Assembly: GCF_022771645.1 (NCBI RefSeq)
Contig: NZ_JALFCU010000050.1
Span: 1-13,004 of the forward strand
DNA from: Selenomonas sp.
GTDB taxonomy: Bacteria; Bacillota; Negativicutes; Selenomonadales; Selenomonadaceae
Reading direction: 5' to 3'
DNA length: 13,004 bases
A model generated the notes under the pieces. It was given only the letters and a program-made list of their open reading frames with translations. It searched no databases and was not told the DNA's origin. Each line of letters starts with the position of its first letter. Within the stretch, counting starts at the first letter, position 1. A program made the position numbers and the translations under genes. Below are positions 1 to 8,510 of this stretch, one piece after another.

Positions 1-605
1 CGTTCGATGCGGGGACGAAGCTCTTGGCCGCGATCGGCAAGCAGGCGCCGGACCTCGTGATCCTCGACATCTTCATGAAAGGGCTCGACGGCATCGCCGT
101 GCTGCGCGAGATCCGCGACGCTGCCGGCGACCTCCCCGTCGCGCTCTGCAGCACGAGCACGGAGTTCGCCATGGACGGCTACCGTCTGCGCGCCGTGCGC
201 TACCTCGAAAAGCCCGTGCGGCAGGAAGAGCTCCACGAGCTCCTCACGTTCGTGCGGAGCACGCGCCGCGCGCGCCCTGTGTTCCGCCTCGGCAAGGACG
301 AAGCCATGCCGCTCGCGGACATCCTGTACCTCGAGCAGCAAGACCACCGCATCGCGCTCCACCTCGCGAGCGGCGAAACAAAATATGCGTACGGCCGCCT
401 TGACCGCCTCGAGCCCCTCGGCCCTGCGTTCGTCCGCAGCCACAAGAGCTATCTCGTGAACCTCGACCATGTGCTCGCCATCGACGACGAGCTCTCCATC
501 TTCCGCATGCGCGGCGGCGGCACGGCCTACATCCGCAAGGGCGCGATCCCCGCGATGCGGCGGCGCTATGACGACCGGCTCATCGAGCGCGTGAGGCTGT
601 CATGA
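1..605 (+). CDS. LytTR-family response regulator (5' end outside window)
   Basis: Cytoplasmic DNA-binding response regulator, partner of the kinase that follows. The reading frame is open from base 3 to the TGA at 603-605, so the start lies upstream. The visible ~200 residues hold the C-terminal part of a receiver domain: phosphoacceptor Asp in LVILDIFM (about visible residue 22), the switch Ser/Thr in CSTST, and the conserved Lys in LEKPV. About 35 N-terminal residues appear to be missing. From about visible residue 95 comes a LytTR DNA-binding domain (DILYLEQQDHRI, FVRSHKSYLVNLDHV, then an IRKG-type end), the AgrA/LytR/ComE type. The stop codon overlaps the kinase start (ATGA), implying translational coupling. 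Family known, target genes not visible here. Confidence 0.93.
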   Translation, partial: FDAGTKLLAAIGKQAPDLVILDIFMKGLDGIAVLREIRDAAGDLPVALCSTSTEFAMDGYRLRAVRYLEKPVRQEELHELLTFVRSTRRARPVFRLGKDEAMPLADILYLEQQDHRIALHLASGETKYAYGRLDRLEPLGPAFVRSHKSYLVNLDHVLAIDDELSIFRMRGGGTAYIRKGAIPAMRRRYDDRLIERVRLS

Positions 606-2566
606 AAGAAAAAGTTTTCGATATTTTCGCATCGCTGAAAGCGCGGCGCTGGTCGCTCGGCCATGTCCTGTTTGCCGTCGTCGCGGTCCTGCTCGCGATC
701 GCGTTCTTCCTCGCGCTGCCGTACCGCCTGCGCGCGCTGCCCGGCGGCGCGATGACCGTGCGCCACGTCACGGAGGCGACGGCCGTCGTGAACGGGCAGC
801 CGCAGACCATCACGCTGCCGCACACGTTCCGAGGTCTCCCACCCGGCACGCCGATCTCGCTGACGTTCGCCGTCGACACGCGCGCGTCGTTTTCTCTGCT
901 CGTCAAGACGGTCTACGCGCCGACGGAAGTCGCGTTCAACGGTGAGACGATCAGCGCCTACGGCAAGAAAGGCACGTACCCGTCGTTCCTCGACGACCCG
1001 CCGACGACCGTGCGCATCTTCAGCTTCCGCCCGGACGTAAACGGGCCGCGCACCGGCACGATCACCGTCACGTACGAGTTCCCGCACGACCGCGCGCAGC
1101 TGCCCGTCGCGCCGTTCGCCATCAGCAACACGTCCGGCCTGTACCGCTACGAGTTCGGCTATCTCATGGCCTGCTTCTTCGTCGAGGTCTTCCTCGCGCT
1201 CATGGGCCTCGTGCTCGTCCTGCTGTCGTTCTCCATTTACGACGTGAAGAGCAGCCGCGGCATGCTGCTCTTCCTCGGCCTGTTCTTCCTCGCCGTCGGC
1301 GTCTGGAACATCGGCGAAAATGATTTTTCCGTCTTTGCCATCCAGAATGCCGTGCTCCTCTACCTGATGGCGTTCACGGGGCTGTTCTTCGTCATCGCGC
1401 CGCTCTATGGCTTCGCGCTCAGCGCCGTGACGTTCCGCTGGCAGCGGCTGCTGACGGCCGTCTTTTACCTCGAAGTGCTGCTGCCGGCGCTCGCACTGCT
1501 CCTCCAGCTCGCGGGCCTCGTCATGATGATGCAGAGCCTGTTCGTCTTCCACCTGCTCCATCCGCTCGCGCTCGCGTTGCTCGTCGTCGCGCTCGTCTAT
1601 GAGGCCGTGCATGAAAAAAATACGCGCGCCCGCTGGGTGCTCGTCCCCGTCGCCGCGCTGCTCGCGTCCGCCGTGCTCGAAATCCTCAACTACTACGTGT
1701 TCCGCCGCTTTGAGTTCGCGATGGTGTTTCTCTTCGGCACGTACGTCTTTTTGCTGCTCATGCTCGTCCTCACGGGCGCGATCCTGCGGAAAGACGCGCG
1801 CATGAAGCAAGACTACGAGCGCCAGGCGCACGAGCACGAGCTCCTCGAGCTGCGCCTCGCCGCCGAAAAAGAACGTCACGACATGATGCTCGCCGAGGAG
1901 CGCCGGCTCTCCGGCATCCGCCACGACCTGAAACACCACGTCTCGTTGCTCTCCGAGCTCGCACAGCAAGGCAACATCGAGCGCATGAAAACATATCTCG
2001 CGGGCCTCACGAAAACGATTGCTGCGCGTCATCCCGCGCACTACGCCGAGAACCTCGCCGTCAACGCCATCGCTGCGCACTACGCTGCGCTCGCAGAAAA
2101 GCAGGGCATCGCCGTCACGATCGACCTCGTCGTCCCCGAGCACGCCGGCAGCCTCACGGACGCCGAGCTCGCGTCCGTCTTCGGCAACTTGCTCGAAAAC
2201 GCCATCGAGTCCTGCGTCCGCAGCCGAGGACACGTTGTTCCTCCACCAGCCGCCGAAACACCGGCCAGCGAGCAAGGCCAGCCGCCTTTCGCGCGATCGT
2301 CGCGCCCGTCGCACGAGCTGCCGCCGCAGCCGTTCCTCGAGCTCAAGGCACGCGTCCTGGACGGCCGCCTCGTCATCGTCCTCGACAACACGTGCGCCGA
2401 ACCACCCGCCAAAGACGGCGAGCGCTACCTCTCCTCCAAACGCGGCGGCCGCGCCCCCGGCCTCGGCCTCTCCTCCATCACCGCCATCGCCGCCGCCCAC
2501 GGAGGACGCGCCACGTTCGACAGCGACGAACGGGCGTTCCATTCGTCGGTGATTTTGGAGCTGTGA
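602..2566 (+). CDS. Membrane sensor histidine kinase, GHKL/HPK10-like, 7TM sensor
   Basis: Sensor kinase of 654 residues that would autophosphorylate on His and pass phosphate to the adjacent LytTR regulator. Architecture: one N-terminal membrane segment (about 18-40), an extracytoplasmic beta-rich domain (about 41-185), then about seven membrane segments (187-213, 220-239, 245-277, 284-310, 313-337, 345-367, 372-395), resembling 7TMR-DISM sensors. A charged coiled coil (about 398-435) leads to the H-box RHDLKHH with His441, the N-box NLLENAIES near 530 and the G-box GLGLSS near 620. Between the N-box and the next strand is a ~38-residue Pro/Ser/Ala-rich insert (about 539-577), atypical for this compact ATPase fold. 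The ATG at 602 overlaps the regulator stop. Ligand unknown. Confidence 0.92.
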   Translation: MKEKVFDIFASLKARRWSLGHVLFAVVAVLLAIAFFLALPYRLRALPGGAMTVRHVTEATAVVNGQPQTITLPHTFRGLPPGTPISLTFAVDTRASFSLLVKTVYAPTEVAFNGETISAYGKKGTYPSFLDDPPTTVRIFSFRPDVNGPRTGTITVTYEFPHDRAQLPVAPFAISNTSGLYRYEFGYLMACFFVEVFLALMGLVLVLLSFSIYDVKSSRGMLLFLGLFFLAVGVWNIGENDFSVFAIQNAVLLYLMAFTGLFFVIAPLYGFALSAVTFRWQRLLTAVFYLEVLLPALALLLQLAGLVMMMQSLFVFHLLHPLALALLVVALVYEAVHEKNTRARWVLVPVAALLASAVLEILNYYVFRRFEFAMVFLFGTYVFLLLMLVLTGAILRKDARMKQDYERQAHEHELLELRLAAEKERHDMMLAEERRLSGIRHDLKHHVSLLSELAQQGNIERMKTYLAGLTKTIAARHPAHYAENLAVNAIAAHYAALAEKQGIAVTIDLVVPEHAGSLTDAELASVFGNLLENAIESCVRSRGHVVPPPAAETPASEQGQPPFARSSRPSHELPPQPFLELKARVLDGRLVIVLDNTCAEPPAKDGERYLSSKRGGRAPGLGLSSITAIAAAHGGRATFDSDERAFHSSVILEL

Positions 2567-2571
2567 GTATC

Positions 2572-2895
2572 AAAAAGGGGCTGTTGCAGTTACCGGAACG
2601 GTTTCACAAGATTGCGACCGTAACTCATATACCAGCCTCTCCCAACGGGAGAGGGGGACCGCGAAGCGGTGGAGAGGGTGTCGGAGGTACGACGTAACAA
2701 ATACAAACAAAAGTTGAGTCGAAGGATTTTATAACGTCCTTCGACTCAACTTTTTACGTAATAGTTACGCCCTACCTTCGCCACCCTTTCCGTCGCCTGC
2801 GGCGCCACCTTCCCCGTAGGGGAAGGCTTCTGTATGAGGAACGCTCGGCAACAGATGAATGTGAACTCAGTCTAGTAACTGCCCCCCCCTTTTTA
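2572..2895. repeat. Palindromic intergenic element, copy A
   Basis: Fills the gap between two convergent genes, starting 5 bp after the kinase stop and ending 4 bp before the stop of the 3D-domain gene. Ends are inverted repeats: AAAAAGGGG...CAGTTAC on the left and its near-complement GTAACTG...CCCCTTTTT on the right. Left arm: hairpin CCTCTCCC-AAC-GGGAGAGG (2636-2654), then ACCGC-GAA-GCGGT (2658-2670), then a GGAGGTACGACGTAAC block. Centre: an 18-bp perfect stem (2709-2754). Right arm: a block complementary to the left one (CGCCCTACCTTCG), a GGCGCC-region hairpin and CCTTCCCC-GTA-GGGGAAGG (about 2810-2826). The reverse complement matches copy B over almost the full length. No ORF in it looks real. 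Confidence 0.9.
2709..2757. terminator. Bidirectional terminator-like stem at the centre of element A
   Basis: AAAAGTTGAGTCGAAGGA (2709-2726) pairs without mismatch with 2737-2754 around a 10-nt loop, followed by T's on the plus strand (TTTTT) and TTTTGTTTG on the minus strand. It lies between the convergent kinase and 3D-domain genes, so termination in both directions is the simplest role. The stem is fairly AT-rich at its base and the U-run is short, so strength is inferred. Confidence 0.65.
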
Positions 2896-2899
2896 TGCC

Positions 2900-3304
2900 T
2901 CAATCAAACACGTAAATCTCAATCTCCTGCCGCCCGAACATGAGCGCTTCTTCGTGCGTGTCGAACGCGACGTCGATCATGTGGCCCTGGATGCCCCAGC
3001 CGATGTCCTCGGCGATGGCTTCGCCGTAGTCCGGGATGTAGACGCGCGTGCCGAGCGGGATGACGGCGGGGTCGACGGCGATGACGCCGTGGCGCACGCG
3101 CGTGCCCGTCGCCGTGTACGGCGAGTTGCCCGGGTCGAGCGCGCTGTACGCCGTCGCCGTCACGTACATGACGCGCCCGCCCTCGTGCGGATGCGACGCC
3201 TCATGCGCGTCCGCCGGCGCGGCAAACGCGAGCAGCGCGGCAAGCGCGGCGAACGCCGCGAAACATTTTGCGAGCCATGAAATTTTTTTGTGGTCAGTCC
3301 TCAT
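2900..3304 (-). CDS. Secreted 3D (Asp-Asp-Asp) domain protein, putative peptidoglycan-active enzyme
   Basis: Small exported protein of 134 residues, probably acting on peptidoglycan. Start chosen at the ATG whose A is at 3304: it follows GGGGAGGA by 7 nt and begins a good Sec signal peptide (MRTDHKK, hydrophobic Ala/Leu core to about residue 30, cleavage after ADA at 33). The frame stays open further upstream but there runs antisense through the tRNA. Residues about 47-134 are a 3D domain: VTATAYSA, the GTRV turn, and the three aspartates D78 (IAVDP), D100 (AEDIG) and D111 (MIDVAFDT), with EALMFGR near the end. This is the fold of the MltA C-terminal domain and of YocH/YuiC. The usual Gly after AEDxG is Trp103. 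A minimal, domain-only version with no LysM or SH3 part. Confidence 0.88.
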   Translation of the reverse strand: MRTDHKKISWLAKCFAAFAALAALLAFAAPADAHEASHPHEGGRVMYVTATAYSALDPGNSPYTATGTRVRHGVIAVDPAVIPLGTRVYIPDYGEAIAEDIGWGIQGHMIDVAFDTHEEALMFGRQEIEIYVFD

Positions 3305-3354
3305 ACACAGATCCTCCCCAAAAGCACTTCTTTTTTCTTCTATATCTGTTCTTG

Positions 3355-3384
3355 ATTCTATCATAGTGCGGATTGTTCCGTCAA
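3355..3384 (-). promoter_or_regulatory. Sigma70-type promoter for the 3D-domain gene
   Basis: On the minus strand, TTGACG (complement of 3379-3384) and TAGAAT (complement of 3355-3360) are 18 bp apart. Transcription would start near 3348, about 45 nt before the gene. Its -35 lies only 4 bp from the -35 of the divergent tRNA promoter. Confidence 0.7.
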
Positions 3385-3388
3385 ATCC

Positions 3389-3417
3389 TTGCGCATGGGC
3401 GCGTTGTCTGTTAAAAT
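3389..3417 (+). promoter_or_regulatory. Sigma70-type promoter for tRNA-Arg
   Basis: TTGCGC (3389-3394), a 17-bp spacer and TAAAAT (3412-3417). The tRNA 5' end at 3427 lies 9 bp after the -10, so the primary transcript has a leader of only a few bases. Confidence 0.7.
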
Positions 3418-3426
3418 AGCTGTGTT

Positions 3427-3503
3427 GCGGTTGTAGCTCAGTTGGATAGAGCGTCCGCCTCCTAAGCGGCAGGTCGTGAGTTCGACTCTCACCAATCGCA
3501 CCA
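3427..3503 (+). tRNA. tRNA-Arg (anticodon CCU, reads AGG)
   Basis: Complete 77-nt cloverleaf with encoded CCA. Acceptor arm GCGGTTG pairs with CAATCGC (one G-U), discriminator A. D-arm GCTC-AGTTGGATA-GAGC, anticodon loop CTCCTAA giving CCU, T-arm GTGAG-TTCGACT-CTCAC. The first anticodon-stem pair (27-43) is T against C, leaving four Watson-Crick pairs. Own promoter upstream and a strong terminator downstream make it a single-gene unit. Confidence 0.95.
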
Positions 3504-3515
3504 TCTTTCAAAAGG

Positions 3516-3555
3516 AACTCCTGCGAAATTTTTATGATTTCGCAGGAGTTTTTTT
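3516..3555 (+). terminator. Rho-independent terminator after tRNA-Arg
   Basis: Perfect 14-bp stem AACTCCTGCGAAAT / ATTTCGCAGGAGTT around a 7-nt loop, followed by seven T's (3549-3555). It begins 13 nt after the tRNA CCA and separates the tRNA from the autotransporter gene. Confidence 0.92.
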
Positions 3556-3607
3556 GCATGCATCGCGAATATAAAAACGTATCCTTTCACACGGAGGCGA
3601 AAGATTT

Positions 3608-6482
3608 ATGGAAAAGACCACAAGGAAGGAGCGGGCATCGCTGACGCGCGCCGTCCTCATCGGACTGACGGCGGGCGCGACAGCGTTCCCGTTCGGCGTG
3701 GCATCGGCGGCGACGACCACCACATCGGACACGTCGTCCTCAGGCGCGACGATTGCTGCGGACGACACGACGGATTTCCAATCCGTCACGCTGAACTCTT
3801 CATCGAATTACAGCAAGATCAGCTCGACAGGATCGAGCGGCGTCGAAGTCCGATTGACGGACGGCATGACCGATCACGGCACGACGCTGTTCGCGACAGA
3901 CGACGGCGCGAACGAAGGCGGCTGGATTGGCGTCGGCTTCGGCACGGACATCGCCAACAATTACGTGCCGAGCTCGACGGCCTCGGCCGACATGCGCAAC
4001 ACGACGTTCCATGCTGAGAACGGCGCGGACATCGAACTCGTGAACGGCACCGTCATCACGACGGCCGACCAGCTGTTCGGCACGGCGGATGACACGTACG
4101 GCGGCTACGGAACATCGACAGCGAACCCCGGCCAGATTTCCATCGGCCTCGATGTCGAGGGCGCGAACGACACGGACAAGATCGCCTATGCGAACATCAA
4201 CGCAAAAGCGACGCTGAAGCTCGTCGACGACAAGACGTTCAACGACCCGTCAAGCTGGACGTACAAGGACAGCAGCGGCACAGAACAAAAAGCCACAGCG
4301 ACGAATTTCATCAAGCTCACGGACCACGGCGTCCTCGAGACCGATGCGGCGCAGCTCTTCGGCGATGGCATCACCGCCAACAAAACGACGGCGAGCGACA
4401 CTTGGACAAACGCCAACAACGCCATCAACTTTGCAGCAGGCACGGTGCTCTTCGATGATACCGACCTGACGCTCACCGAGCTCGATGCCGCGCAGAATCT
4501 CATCAGCAATGCTGGCAGCGGCACGACGATCGTCGCTACGAAGACGGACACATCCAGCATGTCCCATGCGATTGCCGACGTGCCGGAAAGCGGCGCGTTC
4601 GTCAAAGCGACGGCGAGCAGCGCCACCGGCGTGACCATCGCCAGCGGCAACACGTCCGCCAATTCTTCCGTTGCGAAATTCAACGCGTCTTCGCTCGAAC
4701 TCAAGAAAACGGACGATGACACGACGGCGAACACCGTCGCCATCACGGGCAGCACCGTGCAGCTCGGCGCGCGACGGAAAACTCCTGACCGTCACGGACG
4801 GCACGACGGCAGACCAAGCTGCATCGAGCGATGTCAACGTCAACTACACGTTGACCGTCGGCCGCAACTCCGTCGCGAGCCTCGGCACAACCGACACGAC
4901 CGTCGCTGAGGAAATGTTCGCGAACTCGAAGCAGACATGGGGCTACAGCACGGGCGAGACGACGGCAGCGCTGCTGCTCGAGCAACCCGTCACGCTTGTC
5001 GACAACTCTGGTGGCGTCAAGGTCGACGGCAGCCTCACTTCGAGCAGCACGACCACGAACGCTGCGTCCGACACAGCGACGTTCGGCGCGAACTCGCTGC
5101 TCATGGTCGACCTTTGGGACTACACGCCTGTAACTTCAACGACCACCGGCACAACGGCGCTCAAGGCGGAAGACACGACAAACAGCACGCTCACCGTCGA
5201 CAGCACGGCGAAACTCTACCTCGAGAACAACGCCGGCGGCACGCAGACGTATCAGATCACGAGTGGGTTCAATACGACATCCGGTGCAAGCGGCTGGTAC
5301 ACGGACACGGACAACATCGTCGTGAACCGTTTGTTCGAAGTGACGAAAACCGAGAACGGCGCCGTCACGATCACGAACCAAGATGTCCGCGACGTCCTGC
5401 CGGGCGTCGTGCTCGTCAACAACATCAACGGCCTGACGGCGGACACGAATACGACCATCAGCAAGAAGTCGTCGAACGCCGGCCTGCGCTACATCGCGAA
5501 CGCCGTGAAGAACGCGAACAGCGATGCGCGGGCGACGTACCTCCTCAACGTCGCGGCGCAGCCGGCCGAGGTCGCGGGCGCGAGCGCGACGGCGCTCGAG
5601 AACACGCAGCTCCTCGCGCAGAGCGTGCAGGATCATTTTTCCACGCTCAACTCGCTCGAGCGCGGGAGCGACAACGACATCTGGGCGCGCTACACGCACA
5701 ACTATACGAAGAACGACGGCCTCGCACTCGACGGCCTCGAAGCCGACTACGACAGCAATCTCAACGCCATCACGATCGGTTACGATTTCGAGCCGACGAA
5801 GAACTACCGCCACGGCATTGCGTTCTCGTACGGCACAGGCTCGACGAACGCGACGGACGAGAGCGACGACTACAACATTTTCGGCGCGAGCTACTACGGC
5901 AACATCAAGGGCACGGGCAAAAATGCGCCACAGGCGCTTTTCGATGTCGGCTACTACACGACGAGCCACGACATCGACGGCCTCATCGACGTCGATCCCG
6001 ACACGCATGCCTTCACGCTCGGCGCGACGGCGGAGTGGAACATCGACAAGGCGAAAGGCTTCTCCATCGTCCCGCATGTCGGCCTGCGCTACACGTATCT
6101 CGACACGCCGAGCTACGACGGCACGTACGACGGCGGCACGGCATTCCGCTACAGCCCGTCGAGCGCGAGCGTCCTGACGCTGCCCGTCGGCGTCGGCCTC
6201 ACGAGCGACCACGTCCAGGGCGGCTGGCGCTACCGCTTCTCTGCCGACCTCTCGTACATCCCGACGCTCAGCGGCCGCGACACGGACATGGACGTGCAGA
6301 CGAACGGCTACAGCTTCACCGACAACATCAGCTACGACCTCGCCGACGCGAACCAGGTGCTCCTGCGCCTCGGCTACTCTGGCGAGACGCAGACGCAGGG
6401 CTGGAACATCGGCGCTTCGTACCACACGGGCGGCGACACGGACGGTGCCGACATCACGGCGCAGTACCATTGGAAGTTCTGA
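3608..6482 (+). CDS. Type V autotransporter, apparently frameshifted at ~4772
   Basis: Large surface protein, about 957 residues if read through one frameshift. The ATG at 3608 follows GGAGG by 10 nt. Sec signal peptide about 1-35 (RASLTRAVLIGL..., AxA-type cut near ASAA). The passenger (about 36-685) is rich in Thr, Ser, Asp, Asn and Ala with short alternating strands, as in beta-helical passengers; no catalytic motif seen. From NDIWARYTHNY (about 689) to the terminal YHWKF is a standard autotransporter beta-barrel of about 265 residues with C-terminal Phe. The first frame runs off at 4770s and stops at 4907-4909 (433 residues, no barrel); the continuation is open from 4671 to TGA 6480-6482. 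Skipping C4772 restores sense (...VQLGA|DGKLLTV...). Adhesin-like function inferred only. Confidence 0.88.
4767..4773 (+). other. Frameshift site in autotransporter (GCGCGCG tract)
   Basis: The alternating tract GCGCGCG holds one base too many for the frame: protein sense is carried in frame 3608 up to Ala388 and in the next frame from GAC at 4773. Candidates are a recent single-base insertion, repeat slippage or a sequencing error. No canonical programmed-frameshift signal (slippery heptamer plus internal SD) was recognised. Confidence 0.75.
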
Positions 6483-6486
6483 GCCT

Positions 6487-6966
6487 ATGAACAAAAACGC
6501 AGAACGCTTCGCCGCGTGGCTCATGGAGACGCACCGCATGACGGGCCTTTCCATGGAAAACGCCGGCGACCCGCAGCACACCGTCATCTTCCGCACGCAG
6601 CTGCCCGTCGGGCCCATGCCCGACGAACCGCGGGCAACGGCAGACGACACGGAACCGCCGCGCACGATTCCGCTCGGCATCCTGCTCGACGACACGATCT
6701 TCGCGCTCATCCGCGTGAACTTCGCGACGCGCGCGCTCGATGACACGAACGCCTTCGCCATCCAGCAGTTCCTCGCGCAGCGGAACTACGAAGACAAGCT
6801 CTTCAAATACTACCTCGCCCCCGACACGACGATCCTCCTCGACGCCTGCATCCCGCAGCCGCAAAACGCGTTCCGCCCCGACTTCCTCTGGGCCTGCGCC
6901 GAGCTCGTCGCAAGGGAGGCACGCGAACAGGCCGAGGCCATCTTCGAGCGCGTCGGACGGGGGTAG
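6487..6966 (+). CDS. Small cytoplasmic protein of unknown function
   Basis: 159 residues from the ATG at 6487, 4 bp after the autotransporter stop, so it is probably co-transcribed and translationally coupled; the Shine-Dalgarno is weak (GGAAG about 10 nt upstream). There is no signal peptide or membrane segment. Composition is mixed alpha/beta: helix NAERFAAWLMETHRM, strand HTVIFRTQL, a Pro/Asp-rich loop, strands IPLGILLDD and FALIRVNF, helix NAFAIQQFLAQRNYE, strand TTILLDACIP and a final helix. That order loosely recalls the YbjN / type III chaperone-like fold, which would suit a helper or chaperone for the neighbour, but this is a weak structural guess. No motif recognised. Confidence 0.75.
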   Translation: MNKNAERFAAWLMETHRMTGLSMENAGDPQHTVIFRTQLPVGPMPDEPRATADDTEPPRTIPLGILLDDTIFALIRVNFATRALDDTNAFAIQQFLAQRNYEDKLFKYYLAPDTTILLDACIPQPQNAFRPDFLWACAELVAREAREQAEAIFERVGRG

Positions 6967-7293
6967 AAAAGATGGCTATTGCACTTACTAAACCGCTTTC
7001 ACACCCATCTGTTGCCGAACGTTCCTTATACAGAAGCCTTCCCCTACGGGGAAGGTGGCGCCGTAGGCGACGGAAAGGGTGTCGAAGGTAGGGCGCAACT
7101 TTAATGTGAAAAATTGGGGTCGAAGGACGTTTCAAAAATCCTTCGACCCCAATTTTGTTTGTATTCATTACGTCGTACCTTCGACACCCTCTCCACCGCT
7201 TCGCGGTCCCCCTCTCCCGTTGGGAGAGGCTGCTGTATGAGTTACGGTCGCAATTTTATGAAGCTATTCCAGTAAACGTAACAGCGTTATTTT
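6967..7293. repeat. Palindromic intergenic element, copy B (inverted relative to A)
   Basis: Begins directly after the TAG of the small protein and ends 7 bp before the permease stop, again filling a convergent gap. Read on the plus strand it matches the reverse complement of copy A nearly base for base. Left arm: CTGTTGCCGAACGTT block, CCTTCCCC-TAC-GGGGAAGG (7037-7055), CGCC-GTA-GGCG (about 7059-7069), GTCGAAGGTAGGGCG. Centre: 18-bp stem (7110-7156). Right arm: TACGTCGTACCTTCGACACC, ACCGC-TTC-GCGGT (7195-7207), CCTCTCCC-GTT-GGGAGAGG (7211-7229), GTTACGGTCGCAATTTTATG. Outer ends again start AAAAG..GGCTATTGCA and end GTAACAGCGTTATTTT. Confidence 0.9.
7110..7160. terminator. Bidirectional terminator-like stem at the centre of element B
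   Basis: AAAATTGGGGTCGAAGGA (7110-7127) pairs fully with 7139-7156 around an 11-nt loop; T-rich on both exits (TTTTGTTTG on plus, AATTTTTCACA on minus). It sits between the convergent small-protein gene and the efflux permease. Compared with element A in the same orientation it has three base-pair substitutions, all compensated on the other side. Confidence 0.65.
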
Positions 7294-7300
7294 GGGAGCT

Positions 7301-8510
7301 TCATTCATACCTCAACGCCTCGATCGGGTCGAGCTTCGCGGCTTTCCTTGCGGGATAAATGCCGAAGAACAAGCCGATGCCGACGGAGAAGGCGAACGAG
7401 ACGACGATGGGCAGCCAGGTGATGAGCGTCGTGAAGCCGCCGAACTGGGCGATGAGCTGCGACGCGCCGATGCCGACGAAGATGCCGATGATGCCGCCGA
7501 TGACGCCGAGCACCATGGACTCGATGAGAAACTGCGTCATGATGTTTAGGAACGTGGCGCCGAGGGCTTTCCTTATGCCGATCTCGCGCGTGCGCTCCGT
7601 GACGGAGACCATCATGATGTTCATGATGCCGATGCCGCCGACGAGGAGCGAGATGCCCGCGATGGCACCGAGGAGCAGCGTCAGCATCGACGTCGACTGG
7701 TTCACGGTCTCCATGAGGCTCGTGAGGTTGCGGACGGTGAAGTCGTCCTCCTTGTTCGCCTGCGTCAGGTGATGGCGCTGGCGCAGCAGCGTCTCGATCT
7801 CGTCCTGCACCTGATCCATCTTCGTCGCGTCGCTGACCTGCACGTTGACGGACTGCACGTACGTGATGCCGAGCATGCGCTCCATCGCCGTCGTGAGCGG
7901 GACGTAGATCATGTCGTCCTGATCCTGGCCCATCGAGGACTGGCCTTTGCTCGCGAGCAGGCCAACGACCTTGTACGGCTGGTTGTGGATGCGGATCGTC
8001 TGGCCGACGGGATTTTTTTCGCCGAACAGATTTTCCGCGACGGTCGTGCCGATGACGGCGACGCGCTGACGCTTTTTCAGATCGTTCGCCGTGATGAACG
8101 ATCCGTTCGAAATGGAGAGCGAGCGGATCGACAGGAAGTCGGCCGTCACGCCCTGCACCGTCGTGTTCCAGTTGCTGTTGCCGTAAACGACCTGGTACGA
8201 CGTCGAGACGGTCGGCGAGACGTAGTCGATGTTCTTGATTTTCTGCTGGATGGCCTCGGCGTCTTCATACTTCAGCGTTTTGCGCGAGCCGGCCGCGCCG
8301 CGCACGCCGCCTTTGTTCGACGCACCGGGCGAAATGATGAGCATGTTCGAGCCGAGGCTCGCGATGGAGCTCGTGACGTTCGATTTCACGCCCATGCCTA
8401 CGGAGACGAGCGCGATGACCGCGCCGACGCCGATGATGATGCCGAGCATGGTGAGGAGGCTGCGGAGCTTGTTCGCGTAGAGCGACGTGAGCGCCATGGA
8501 AAAGCTCTCT

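Noticed and set aside
566..2542. 658-codon minus-strand frame opposite the kinase
   Set aside because: Highly charged, repeat-like composition with no domains, a shadow of GC-rich coding on the plus strand that carries all kinase motifs.
2392..2697. Plus-strand frame entering element A (PNGRGGPRSGGEG)
   Set aside because: Out of frame with the kinase end and then a translation of the repeat hairpins; no RBS.
2572..2895. Insertion sequence
   Set aside because: There is no transposase frame and no clear target duplication at either end of copies A or B.
3305..3559. N-terminal extension of the 3D-domain frame to 3559
   Set aside because: It runs antisense through tRNA-Arg and its terminator (the RTHDLPLRRR-type artefact common in automatic annotation); RBS and signal peptide support the start at 3304.
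3556..3607. Autotransporter promoter using TATAAA at 3570-3575
   Set aside because: A correctly spaced -35 would fall in the terminator stem and T-run and matches poorly, so the start site stays unassigned.
5136..6761. 541-codon minus-strand frame opposite the autotransporter barrel
   Set aside because: Arg/Val/Ala-rich shadow frame; the plus strand encodes the complete beta-barrel.
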